A DNA stretch of 64,000 nt from Cyanobium sp. Cruz CV13-4-11 (GCF_024346055.1 NZ_JAGQCH010000001.1:1-64000), one strand, 5' to 3'; counted from the first letter of the stretch, positions 1 to 7,838 are shown. The notes: generated by a model not told the origin, from the sequence alone. Program-made: numbers and translations.

Positions 1-1
1 G

Positions 2-49
2 GGTCTATTCGTGCACTGGCGCGTTGCGGGTGTGGTGGCGGTTGGATGA
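2..49 (+). pseudogene. 3' end of group II intron reverse transcriptase/maturase (cut by window edge)
   Basis: Only the last 15 codons are in the window, ending in TGA at 47-49. The visible tail contains LFVHWR, and a C-terminal HW-containing tail is typical of group II intron-encoded proteins. The call rests mainly on what follows directly: a domain V-like RNA hairpin at 53-86. Whether the upstream protein is intact cannot be seen. In the family the protein combines reverse transcriptase and maturase roles and supports splicing and retrohoming of its own intron. Confidence 0.6.
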
Positions 50-126
50 CAGGAGCCGGATGACGCGAGAGTGTCACGTCCGGATCTGTGGGGGCCTCGG
101 GGGGCAGTTCCCCGGGGCTACCCGGC
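50..126 (+). ncRNA. Group II intron domains V and VI, 3' end
   Basis: Bases 53-86 form a 34-nt hairpin with the layout of group II domain V: it starts GAGCC (catalytic AGC triad at 54-56), has a GAGA tetraloop-like turn near 67-70, and closes with CCGGATC. A GC-rich hairpin follows at about 90-123 and ends in CTACCC, as expected for domain VI and the intron 3' end. The exact 3' splice site, about 123-129, is inferred. The intron interrupts an IS3-type orfA, which resumes at 127. Confidence 0.7.
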
Positions 127-255
127 GGCAAGCTCCAGATGGAGTTGGAGTGGCTGAAAAAAAAATCTCAGCAGCTCTGATGCCCGTGAACTACGCCAAC
201 TGGTGGATCATGACCACCGTGAGCTCACGGTCAGCCGCCAGTGCGAGCTCCTCGT
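127..255 (+). mobile_element. IS3-family remnant: end of orfA and start of orfB
   Basis: From 127 the reading frame gives a C-terminal orfA tail (LQMELEWLKKKSQQL, stop TGA at 178-180), the usual end of an IS3-family orfA leucine-zipper/HTH protein. A run of nine A at 157-165 sits where the family has its frameshift site. Another frame then reads like an orfB start, with LVDHDHRELTVSRQCELL at about 200-253. The match stops there, so orfB is truncated. OrfB lies in the +1 rather than the expected -1 frame, so frameshifting in this copy is probably already broken. Confidence 0.65.
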
Positions 256-475
256 CAGCCCAGCGCCGCCAAGTGCTGGGGGCCTGAGGGCCGCTGATTT
301 GGCTGCTGGGACAACTCTCAGCCACCCCAGGATCGCCGTGGTTGTTCAAGCAGGGGCCTGCTGCGCGGCAGCGGCCCCATGGCGGATCGATTTGCACTGC
401 TGATGGTCGTTGCGAGCTCAGAATGGGGCGGGTGGCTGCCTGCCGTGCGGCTCCTCACCGCCTGACTTGCGGCGG
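256..475. other. Intergenic sequence, no gene recognised
   Basis: Between the IS3 remnant and the TerB gene the open frames on both strands show no family motif. This is probably eroded mobile-element sequence. Confidence 0.4.
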
Positions 476-1171
476 ATGTCCTTCACCGGCCTCACGCATC
501 CCATGGGCCACCCTGTTGCCATCGACGGCCTCGACGCCAAAGCGGCGCGACGGCGGCTGTGGCTCGCTGCGCTGCACCAGCTGGCGCTTGCCGACGGCGA
601 TTTCTCCCCTGCAGAGGAACGGCTGCTGGCGGAGCAGCTGACCAGGGATCTCCCCGGTCTGACCCTCGAGGATCTGCACCATCCCGGCGACGGGGCCCTG
701 GTCCACCGCTTCGGGGTCGGCACGCCCACTGCGGAAGAGTTCCTGCGCTCGGCTGTGCTGGTGGCCCTGGCCGATGGCCATCTCAGCGCGATCGAATGTG
801 AGTGGCTGCGGCACTGGAGTGACGTGCTTCAGGTGGGCCAGGTCTTGATCGAAGACCTGCTCAAGACGCCGATGATCCGCGACGGCTCCAGCGCCGTCTG
901 CTGTGACACCCATCAGCACCCAGGGCGCCTCGATGCGGTGCGGCGCTGGATGGATGCGCTCGAGCCTTCCGATCCGGAGGTCGCCCGCTTCCTGGTGCGG
1001 CTGATCCCCGCCTAGTGCCCTTTTGAGCGCGACGTGAAGCTGTTCGGCTGGAAGCTGGTCCACATCCCGCCGATGTGCAAGATCAACCCGCTCTATGACC
1101 AGCTGGTCGCCCTGCGCTTCCGATGCCTCTGCCGGCTGGAGGAGGTCGAGGACACCGGGCTGCCCAGCTGA
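476..1171 (+). pseudogene. TerB-like plus Mo-dependent nitrogenase C-terminal domain protein, split by an in-frame TAG
   Basis: One frame runs from ATG 476 to TGA 1169-1171, interrupted only by TAG at 1013-1015. The first part (179 aa) is a TerB/DUF533-like helical domain with repeated acidic motifs (ALADGDFSPAEERLL, ALADGHLSAIE). The frame then reads DPEVARFLVRLIPA, stop, CPFERDVKLFGWKLVHIPP, MCKINPLYDQLVALRFR. In the cyanobacterial Mo_nitro_C family the LIPA and CPFERD blocks are joined by a Gln, so TAG looks like a CAG-to-TAG change. An ATG at 410 is an alternative start. Function is unknown. The first part may still be made as a truncated protein; readthrough is possible but unsupported. 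Confidence 0.7.
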
Positions 1172-1682
1172 GTCGCCCAGCTCAGCGGTGCGTGGCTTGC
1201 TGCGCATCGGAGACAGATCGCGCCGCCGTCTTTCCTCTAACAGTCATTGGATGGATGCAGGCGCCCCATGACCAAAACAAAGCCCGGAGCGTTGGCCCCG
1301 GGCTTCAGGAGTGTTTGGTTGAGGCTTCGGAGCTGCTGGCGCTGGCACCTGGGGCCAGGTGTCTAGTGGGACGTTCCGTTGGGTCCGGGGCACCTAAGGC
1401 GGTGCAGTGAACGGCGACGGCGTGACACGCCTGGAACGTCAGAGATCCGTTGAGAGTGTTGGAGCAGGGGCCGGATCGTCAGCGCGCTCCTGACGCCTGC
1501 TGCGGGGGGCTGTCTTCCATCACTGAAGCCTCCGAATCCCTGTGCCATCACCATCGTTCAACCCACCGCTGCGGGCAAGACGTTCTAGGTGATCGACACC
1601 TGTCTTCATTGGCGGCAACGGGTCTTCATGAATGGCGCAGCGGCAGCCCTGGCCATAGTGATGTCCAGAGCCACCTGCGGCT
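1172..1682. other. Intergenic region with one terminator hairpin
   Basis: No open frame here shows recognisable motifs. The only clear structure is the hairpin at 1280-1305. A small RNA upstream of it on the minus strand is conceivable but not supported by any recognised sequence. Confidence 0.4.
1273..1305 (-). terminator. Rho-independent terminator, minus strand
   Basis: AAGCCCGG (1280-1287) pairs with CCGGGCTT (1298-1305), perfect 8-bp arms. On the minus strand the stem is followed by TTGTTTTGG, so it would end leftward transcripts such as that of the gene at 1683-1967. Confidence 0.65.
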
Positions 1683-1967
1683 TCAGCCTGGACGTTGTTC
1701 ATCCACACGGCGACGGGGGGTGAACTGGCCTCGGGTGTTGCGGGGCTGGTCGGGGTGGCTGCCGCCACGGCCGCTGTCCATGAAGTAAGTGGCGGCCGAT
1801 TGGCCCACCAGGGCGACGCTGGGCAGCACCAGGCTCCAGCGGTGCTCGCAGATCGCGGGGCCAGACGCCCGCAGCTCGCACACCCCCACGAAGGCCAGCA
1901 GGACGGCGATCTCAGCGGCCACCAGGGCCATGATCGGCCCGGTGTTGTTGGATTGGTGGCGGGCCAT
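1683..1967 (-). CDS. Small membrane protein of unknown function
   Basis: A 94-aa frame. It has a hydrophobic segment (IMALVAAEIAVLLAFVGVC, about residues 10-28), a second moderately hydrophobic stretch around SLVLPSVALVGQSAATYFM, and a hydrophilic Arg/Pro-rich tail. The size and two-segment topology are holin-like, but no family is recognised. ATG at 1967 is chosen; a GTG at 1988 would add 7 residues. The terminator at 1273-1305 lies downstream on the same strand. The next gene, 2007-2261, is on the same strand 39 bp upstream, so the two may be co-transcribed. Confidence 0.5.
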   Translation of the reverse strand: MARHQSNNTGPIMALVAAEIAVLLAFVGVCELRASGPAICEHRWSLVLPSVALVGQSAATYFMDSGRGGSHPDQPRNTRGQFTPRRRVDEQRPG

Positions 1968-2006
1968 CTCCAGCTGCGCAAACCTCACCAGCTGTTGCCA
2001 GGGCGC

Positions 2007-2261
2007 TCAGCGCTGCGGCGCACCGGCAGGGCCGTGGCCCCGCAGGTACACCTCCACTTCCTGCTTGCGCACCACCCGGCTCTCGCGGTTGTTGCTGATC
2101 TGCACCCGGCCGCCATGCATCTGGGCGGTGACGCGCCAGGGGCCGGGGGAGGGATCTGCCGCTGCCGAAGGCGGGTGGGGGGTCGCCACGACGCTTGCCT
2201 CGCTCGTCAGCGGTCGCTCGCCGAGGACTGCAGCCAACAGATCACGGGTGGAGGGAGGCAT
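2007..2261 (-). CDS. Hypothetical protein, 84 aa
   Basis: Start chosen at ATG 2261. A frame extending to 2336 exists, but its first 25 residues look non-coding. The N-terminal half is rich in Pro, Ala and Ser. The C-terminal half (WRVTAQMHGGRVQISNN, then Arg/Lys/Glu-rich) looks like a small folded domain. No family is recognised. It lies just upstream of the small membrane protein on the same strand and could share its transcript. Confidence 0.4.
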   Translation of the reverse strand: MPPSTRDLLAAVLGERPLTSEASVVATPHPPSAAADPSPGPWRVTAQMHGGRVQISNNRESRVVRKQEVEVYLRGHGPAGAPQR

Positions 2262-2547
2262 GGCGGCACGGGGCCTAGGGAGAGCGGAGTTGTGCAGCCG
2301 GAGAAAAGGCATCCCGCTACCTGAAGCTCTTGCCACGCCAGGTCCTCGTCTCGTTCAGCGACGGGCGATCAACGCTGCACGTCAGCACAGGGCCGGGGCT
2401 GCGGGCAGATGGGCGGCGACAGCAAGGGCGCGTCACAGGTTGCCCTCGGCTTGCGGTTCGGCAAGGGCTGCGCAAGGCCGCTGCGCGGCCCCTTGCCTTC
2501 ACCGGCCACGCCGGGGCGGTCCTGTCGCGTCCCTCGCCAGTCCTCCC

Positions 2548-2763
2548 ATGGCTGCACCACAAGGCCCCAGCTGCGAAATCCGCTGTGTCATCGAGCATCA
2601 CTATCCCGAAGGCCCCAAGGGCGGGTCCAGCCCCTGCGAAGTCCGCTTCTTTGGCAAGCGCGGCAAGCCCGTCAAGAAGCTGCGCTTCGTGCCGGCCGCC
2701 AAGGCCCATGAGATCGCCCGCAAGCTGCAGGGCGCCAAGGGCTCCACCATCTCGGTGCTCTGA
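2548..2763 (+). CDS. Small basic conserved protein, 71 aa
   Basis: ATG 2548 to TGA 2761-2763. Basic protein with alternating charged and hydrophobic residues (CEVRFFGKRGKPVKKLRF, then AAKAHEIARKLQGAKGSTI). It resembles short conserved cyanobacterial proteins of unknown function, and the Lys/Arg content would suit RNA or DNA binding, which is inference. A strong terminator starts five bases after the stop, which supports a real monocistronic gene. Confidence 0.6.
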   Translation: MAAPQGPSCEIRCVIEHHYPEGPKGGSSPCEVRFFGKRGKPVKKLRFVPAAKAHEIARKLQGAKGSTISVL

Positions 2764-2767
2764 GCCC

Positions 2768-2790
2768 AAGGGGGCTTTGGCCCCCTTTTT
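2768..2790 (+). terminator. Rho-independent terminator
   Basis: AAGGGGG (2768-2774) pairs with CCCCCTT (2781-2787) and is followed by T residues to 2790. It ends the 71-aa gene at 2548-2763. Confidence 0.85.
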
Positions 2791-3115
2791 CAGGCACCGG
2801 CGTGGAGCCGAGCCAGGTCATCAGCACGGACCAAGCTCACTTCCGGCTAACCGGGGTCAGCACGACTGTGATCTACTCCCATGAGTGCATACGGAGGCTG
2901 GTTGGGTCTGACCCCCCCCGTGGACATGGTGAAGCAAATCACACAGCTGGTTCTCGTGTCCGAGAACCATGGCCATGTCTTTGGAGTTGAAGCTAATATC
3001 CTTTGGCCCAACTGGCTTGTCGTCTCGTGGTCGCTTGGCTTCAGCCGTGGTTCTCGGAAAGTGGTGACGCCTGTCCGTAGTTCACGGAATTCACCGTATA
3101 ACAAGTTAAACCGAG
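2791..3115. other. Intergenic region at the left border of a low-GC island
   Basis: No convincing gene. Base composition shifts from GC-rich to near-balanced at about 2,870-3,000 and stays low to about 4,690, marking acquired DNA. The promoter of the following gene should lie here (for example the AT-rich stretch near 3090-3112), but no clear consensus is seen. Confidence 0.5.
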
Positions 3116-4574
3116 TTGAGAAAAGTGCTGCATCCATCTAGGCTCCAATACGTCGCTCTCTTCCTACTCGTAACCATGGTTAGTACGCTTGTTGCTAGAC
3201 GAGCACTAAAACAGCGAAAAAGAGACATAGTCATTGAAGATATGCATCATTCCTTTGCCGCACTTCCGCTTGCATTGACTTCGCCACTTGATGCCTTATC
3301 ACCTAATGAGCCGATCCCTATCTTTAGTGGCGAGCTCGCATTAAATTGCGATAGCAGGACGCTTTACGGATCAGGGGACGTAAGTTTCTTATGGTTGCCT
3401 AGGCCTCGAGTTGTATTTCGAGGCGTTTTCTCAGGACCCTCAAGGGTTGACATAATGGAGTGTCACACTCTTTGTGTTGAGAGGTACGAACCCACGGAAG
3501 CTCTGATTGCCAATGCATGTTGCAAGAGTTCTTCCAGCAGCACAGAGGTTAATGGAATTCTCAATGAAACTCTACGGCCAAAGCTGCCTGGTGGAGAGCT
3601 TGGGGAAATTCGTTTCCTACTTACCAACTTCAGTTCTTACTTCGGCGAGCCAGTCAGGTTCTCCGGCAAACCACTCGCAATGGCGAGGAGTAGGTGGCGA
3701 CTAAGCATAGAAGGCTATGAAATTGCTATTGATCTCAAAGAGAGGCATAAAGAGCTAGAAGACAACTTGAAGGCGAATGGCGGATTTGGAATTACAAACA
3801 TCGGCAGGGTATCCAAGGCTGACGGAATGCTGCTAAACATGGAAGATTATGAGACACTAAGTTTACTTCCTAGGGCTTTGTAGGGGATTCTGGGTGGGCC
3901 CAGTACTTCCATTCGCGGACATTGATGGCATGCCGCTGTTCGTCTTTTCTCCTTCTAGATTAACAACATGGCAAAATGTAGAATCCTGGTTCCCAAGACT
4001 GAAGCCAAAGGATGCTGGCGCTGCTTTCAACCGCTTCCACCAGCTGCTTCAAGACCCTGACTGGGGAGATGGTCTTCGTCACGCTATTGAGTGGTATGTT
4101 GATGCTAACACAGCCGATACACTGGAGTCTTCGATTGTAAAGGCACAAGTTGGACTTGAGCTTTTGGCATGGTTGATATTGGTTGACAGGCACGAGTGCA
4201 AGAGTAAAACAATGTATCGACATGATGGAGCCGCAAAGAACTTAGAGGATATGCTGTCACTCTTTCGCATCCCTGTAGCCTTTCCCGTGCATCTTGAGCA
4301 TCTAAAGAGCGGTACAGCTGCTTGGAGTGCTGAAAATGGTGTTCATGCGATTGTAAAAGTCCGTAATCACATTATTCATTCCACATCGGTCAAAAGGAGA
4401 GAACTGGCCACATTAGGAAAAATGGCAAAGCTAGAAGCAAAGCACCTTGGTCTGCAGTACTTGGAGCTTTCTCTTCTGGCGATTATCGAGTACATCGGTG
4501 CATATTCCGATCGCACACGATTTAATCGTTTTCTCGGTCAAGATCAAGTAGTTCCTTGGGGGATGACGAGTTAA
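3116..4574 (+). pseudogene. Large HEPN-like protein broken by one frameshift
   Basis: Two frames belong to one protein. The first (TTG 3116 or GTG 3125, to TAG 3881-3883) carries a hydrophobic N-terminus and ends near DGMLLNMEDYETL. The second (annotated start 3894, stop TAA near 4572) is open upstream from 3861 and reads VYFLGLCRGFWVGPVLPF. Joining them at about 3857-3868 gives a continuous protein of about 485 aa. The C-terminal part has a helical bundle with VRNHIIHS, the RNxxxH core of HEPN RNases. HEPN proteins are common toxin or abortive-infection effectors. A one-base indel explains the break. GC content is well below the neighbours, which indicates transfer. Confidence 0.65.
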
Positions 4575-4693
4575 TCATCTTGTCTAACAACGGGATCCAG
4601 GGTGCGGGACTTACAGAGATTGGTGAGAGCTTCAAACTCCTTCCTGCCGTTGATCCTGAACGTTGAGCCAAAGCACCACAGCCACAGCCCCCC

Positions 4694-5140
4694 TTACAGC
4701 AACGACTCTTGGTGTTCTTGGGGCGCCAGTGCCGGCGCCGCCTCAGGCTGTTCCTCAGCCTCGCCGGCCCGCACCTCCAGGACCTGTTCGATCACCCGGT
4801 CGGTGAGGGCATCGAAATAGGCCACCAGGGTGCTTTGCAGCTCCAGGAATTCGGGCCAGAGCGTTTCATTCACAAAGGCCCGGCTCAGGCGCGCCATCAC
4901 CGTGGTGCGTCGCTGGCCGCGGTAGCGGTAGGGGTGGACGCCGTAGCGGCGCAGCAGAGCCACGAACAGGTGGCGCGACCACTGATCCGCCAGGGAGAAG
5001 CGGAATTCGATCGGCGGCTCCTCGGCCTCCAGCTGCTTGAGGCGGGCCTGGATGCGCTCGCGGGCCCGCTCGGCCGCATAGCGCTCCCCCTCACTGCCGG
5101 GCCGGGCGTGCAGGGCCTCGATGCGCCGCAGCTTCTCCAC
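4694..5140 (-). CDS. Conserved hypothetical protein, 148 aa
   Basis: GTG at 5140 is the first usable start; the frame stays open upstream to a stop at about 5246 but has no ATG. The N-terminal half is a charged helix (EKLRRIEAL, then an Ala/Arg/Glu-rich repeat). It is followed by the conserved-looking block EFRFSLADQWSRHLFVALLR, RYGVHPYRYRGQRRTTVMAR and SRAFVNETLWPEFLEL. Similar proteins occur widely in bacteria without an assigned function, and no catalytic motif is recognised. The gene reads away from the CRISPR array, whose degenerate end lies about 135 bp upstream. Confidence 0.7.
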   Translation of the reverse strand: MEKLRRIEALHARPGSEGERYAAERARERIQARLKQLEAEEPPIEFRFSLADQWSRHLFVALLRRYGVHPYRYRGQRRTTVMARLSRAFVNETLWPEFLELQSTLVAYFDALTDRVIEQVLEVRAGEAEEQPEAAPALAPQEHQESLL

Positions 5141-5276
5141 AAGCTGCTGCTCGGGGCCCGGCGGCAGAGCGCCGCGCTCGCGGGTTTGCTCCGCAGCGTT
5201 GAAGCCGGCGGCCTGGGATCGGGTGCGGCGTCCGATGGCGATCTCCCGTGGTCAACCGGCAGCCAGGGTAGGCAGT

Positions 5277-6112
5277 AGCGGTAGTGGAGGTGTCGCGGGG
5301 AGAACTCCTTCTCGCGTTTGGATCGGGCTTCGCCTTCCGGGCAATCCCCGCGTGTGCGGGGAGAACGAACTCCTCGGCGGCGCACGCTTCGATGCGGGAC
5401 GGGCCATCCCCGCGTGTGCGGGGAGAACGCCCCAGGCGGCGACCAGCACGCGGCGCATCGACGGGCCATCCCCGCGTGTGCGGGGAGAACGCGCCCCAGG
5501 CGGCGACCAGAACGCGCCTCATGCTCGGGCCATCCCCGCGTGTGCGGGGAGAACGGCAGTGAGCTGTCGTTCGAGGGTGGTGAGCTGCGGGTCATCCCCG
5601 CGTGTGCGGGGAGAACTTCGCGCAGGCGATAGCAGCCGGCGAGGCGCCCCGGGCCATCCCCGCGTGTGCGGGGAGAACGGAGAGGATGTTCTGGATGCGT
5701 TGCCGGTCGGCCGGGCCATCCCCGCGTGTGCGGGGAGAACCGGTTCGGGTAAGCTGCTGCCGAACCATATCCACGGGCCATCCCCGCGTGTGCGGGGAGA
5801 ACGGATTGCGCAGCATCACCATCGGCCCCGAGCACGGGCCATCCCCGCGTGTGCGGGGAGAACGGCGGAACTGCAGCTTGCGTGCCTTCAGCTCTTTCGG
5901 GCCATCCCCGCGTGTGCGGGGAGAACGGTGGCCGAGAGGCTGCCGGAGCTTCGCCACACCGGGCCATCCCCGCGTGTGCGGGGAGAACACCTTACGGGCG
6001 GTGGCTCTACGGGCGCCAAGGCGGGCCATCCCCGCGTGTGCGGGGAGAACGAGAATCTGGACCCGGAGACCGGCTATTCACACCGGGCCATCCCCGCGTG
6101 TGCGGGGAGAAC
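5277..6112 (-). CRISPR. Type I-E-like CRISPR array, 13 repeats plus one degenerate end repeat
   Basis: Thirteen 29-nt repeats start at 5338, 5400, 5462, 5526, 5588, 5650, 5712, 5774, 5835, 5898, 5960, 6022 and 6084. On the minus strand each reads GTTCTCCCCGC, ACA, CGCGGGGATGGCCCG, matching the I-E repeat class and orientation. Spacers are 32-35 nt, mostly 33. Repeats at 5338 and 5588 have one substitution each. A fourteenth copy at 5277-5305 keeps only its first 11 bases and sits exactly one period from the next, as expected at the leader-distal end. The leader should therefore be right of 6112, but that DNA is GC-rich and coding-like. No cas gene is present in the window. Confidence 0.97.
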
Positions 6113-6115
6113 GCC

Positions 6116-6427
6116 GTGCTCTGGTTCGCCGCTGAGCTCAGCGTTGAGGCCGCCCGCGCCTTCGGTGCCGCCCTGCAGCGCCTGCAGGCAAGTCTTGCCG
6201 CCTGGGCCGCCAGCAAGGCCGAGGATCCTGGGCGCAAAGCCGCTTCCGAGGCGGAAGATCCCCAGCAGGAAGCGGTGATCAGCGGCTGGGAGGCCGCCGT
6301 GGCTGCCGGGGAGTGGCAGGAGCCTGAGCCGATCGAGCCCCTGTGCCCCGGTGCCTGGTGGGATCTGATCGATCCCGGCGAGCGGGCCGAGGCCGATCCG
6401 GAGCAGCCCCTGCGCTGGGCCGTCTGA
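6116..6427 (+). CDS. Hypothetical Ala/Glu-rich protein, possibly truncated
   Basis: The frame is open through the CRISPR array; the first start outside it is GTG 6116, four bases past the last repeat, giving 103 aa. The sequence is helical and acidic with coding-like composition (AARAFGAALQRLQASLAAW, then a Glu/Pro-rich tail). No family is recognised. Its abrupt junction with the array suggests it could be the 3' remainder of a gene cut when DNA next to the array was rearranged. Confidence 0.45.
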   Translation: MLWFAAELSVEAARAFGAALQRLQASLAAWAASKAEDPGRKAASEAEDPQQEAVISGWEAAVAAGEWQEPEPIEPLCPGAWWDLIDPGERAEADPEQPLRWAV

Positions 6428-6517
6428 GCCGTCCCATCAGAAGAAATCACAGGTTGCCGCTGCGCTGCGCCGTGGCGGCACCAATCCGCAAGGCTGGACC
6501 GACCGCAGGCGAACGCC

Positions 6518-6691
6518 ATGGAGGCCCGCAGGCAACGACTCGCTGAGTTGCGTGTCCAGCTGGAAGAGCTGAACGTCAAAGGGCGGCTGACGGCTCCCTG
6601 CTCGCCCGAGCGCGAGGCCGTGCTGGAGGAGTGGGCTCCGGTGTTTGCCGCGGTGCTCGCCCTCAAAGAGGAGCTTGAGGAGTTGGCGTGA
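6518..6691 (+). CDS. Short helical protein, 57 aa
   Basis: ATG 6518 to TGA 6689-6691. An amphipathic, Glu/Leu-rich sequence (MEARRQRLAELRVQLEEL, then VLALKEELEELA) predicts coiled coil. No family is recognised. It ends directly against the stop of the convergent PIN-toxin remnant. It may be co-transcribed with the preceding frame 6116-6427. Confidence 0.45.
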   Translation: MEARRQRLAELRVQLEELNVKGRLTAPCSPEREAVLEEWAPVFAAVLALKEELEELA

Positions 6692-7096
6692 TCAACGGCT
6701 GTCATCCGCCTGCCATGGGTTGACCACCGTGAGCGGCAGGTCCACCACATCCTTGAGGTTGCGGGTGATCAGCACCAGGTTGTGCTCCAGGGCCGTGGCC
6801 GCCAGCAGACTGTCGATCGCCGGTAACGGCCGGCCCATCTCCGCCAGTAGCCGGCCCCAGCGGTGGGCGATGGCCTCATCAATCGGCAGCACCCGCCCTG
6901 AGAAAAACGCCGGCAGGTCCTGCTCCAGCCAGCGCCTCAGGTCCTGCTGCCGCTCGCTTTCCGCCAGCCGCTCCACACCCCGGCGGATCTCACCCAGGGT
7001 CAGCACGCTCAGGAAGAGCTGGTGCGATGGGTGCTGCTCAAACCAGTGCACCACCCGGGGCTCCGGCTCGCGGCGGCGCAGCTCCGAGATCGAGAT
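6692..7096 (-). pseudogene. PIN-domain toxin (FitB/VapC type) without its N-terminus
   Basis: The recognisable part begins ISELRRREPEPRVVHWFE and continues with LTLGEIRRGVERL, PAIDSLLAATA and LVLITRNLKD, the usual blocks of a FitB-like PIN ribonuclease. The expected start with the first catalytic Asp (LLDTN) is absent: upstream, the sequence passes straight into the antitoxin gene in another frame. The metal site therefore lacks one ligand and the gene has no start of its own. Inactive toxin is the likely outcome. Confidence 0.75.
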
Positions 7097-7331
7097 CTCT
7101 GGTGAGGTCAGGTTGGCGATCCAGATCCAGCTCGTCGGCAGCCACCAGCGGTGAGCGGCGGATGAAGTCCACCAGCGACTCCCCTGCGTGCTGCTGGCGG
7201 TGATAGGCCTCCGTGGAGAGCACCACCGCCACCGGTTCGCCATGGGAGGTGAGCTCCTGGGGCTGCTTCTGGGCACGCTTGACCAGCTCCGAGAGGCGGG
7301 CCTTGGCTTCGTGGATCGGCCAGCTCTGCAT
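7038..7331 (-). CDS. Phd/YefM-type antitoxin, C-terminally extended by a deletion
   Basis: ATG at 7331. The start MQSWPIHEAKARLSELVKRA and the block GEPVAVVLSTEAY are typical of the Phd fold, which binds the operator and neutralises a toxin. A normal protein of this type would end near LTRDLDL. Here the stop is missing and about 15 junk residues follow before TGA at 7038, because a deletion removed the stop and the start of the toxin. The antitoxin domain itself looks intact, so it may persist as an orphan antitoxin. Confidence 0.75.
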   Translation of the reverse strand: MQSWPIHEAKARLSELVKRAQKQPQELTSHGEPVAVVLSTEAYHRQQHAGESLVDFIRRSPLVAADELDLDRQPDLTRDLDLGAAPPRAGAPGGALV

Positions 7332-7364
7332 CGCCTCGTCCTTGCCTCTGACCATTGTAGTCAT

Positions 7365-7712
7365 CGTCTGGCTTCATGGATGTGCCAGCCGCACGGTGCC
7401 CGGTGCCGTTGCGGTGCTCGGCCAAGGCTGCGTTCGCTGTCAGCACGCCAGCAGCTGGCTGCGTCGAGTCGTCCCATCGGCTTGTCCGCAAGGGGCCAGT
7501 CCGTCCCGGTGTCATTCGATGAACATCCGATGTCCAGAATTGCTCAGATTTCAGAAGCGACTGGCGCGGGGTTTTGGTGTTTGGGGGTATATACCCCAAA
7601 TGTTGATCGTCGTTTGTTGATGTTTCGATCGTGCGTTTTCTGGGGCGCGCGTGTCTGAATCGTGGCGGCCATGTATCCCGTGTGGTTCCATTGTTGCGCT
7701 GGCTTGCGCCGC
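7365..7712. other. Intergenic region with a perfect 14-bp palindrome
   Basis: No gene recognised. The palindrome GGGGTATATACCCC lies at 7584-7597 in a locally AT-richer stretch, and could be a protein-binding site. Confidence 0.4.
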
Positions 7713-7745
7713 CAAAGCAAAGCCGGCCACGGATCCGTGACCGGC
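7713..7745 (-). terminator. Rho-independent terminator, minus strand
   Basis: A 24-nt near-palindrome at 7722-7745 centred on GGATCC has one imperfect pair (a G-U wobble in minus-strand RNA). On the minus strand it is followed by TTTGCTTTGG. It would end the transcript of the acidic pseudogene at 7839-8267. Confidence 0.65.
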
Positions 7746-7838
7746 GCGTTGTCTCGTTTCCCACCGGGTACGTGCGCACGCGGATGGTGCCGGGCTGATG
7801 GCTGTTAGTCGGCTGTGCCTGGCAGAGGCCGGTGGCCC

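Noticed and set aside
157-165. Programmed frameshift site (nine A) in the IS3 remnant
   Set aside because: The orfB frame is +1 relative to orfA and orfB is truncated, so functional -1 frameshifting cannot be claimed.
1789-2547. N-terminal 250 residues of a long frame ending in the 71-aa gene
   Set aside because: The composition is shadow-like, it is antisense to 2007-2261 and 1683-1967, and the 71-aa gene has its own start at 2548.
5121-6278. Long frames across the CRISPR array with repeated IPACAGRT, PSPRVRGE or SPHTRGWP motifs
   Set aside because: They are translations of the 29-nt repeats in all frames. The regular 61-64-bp period and the known repeat class show that this is an array, not a repeat protein.
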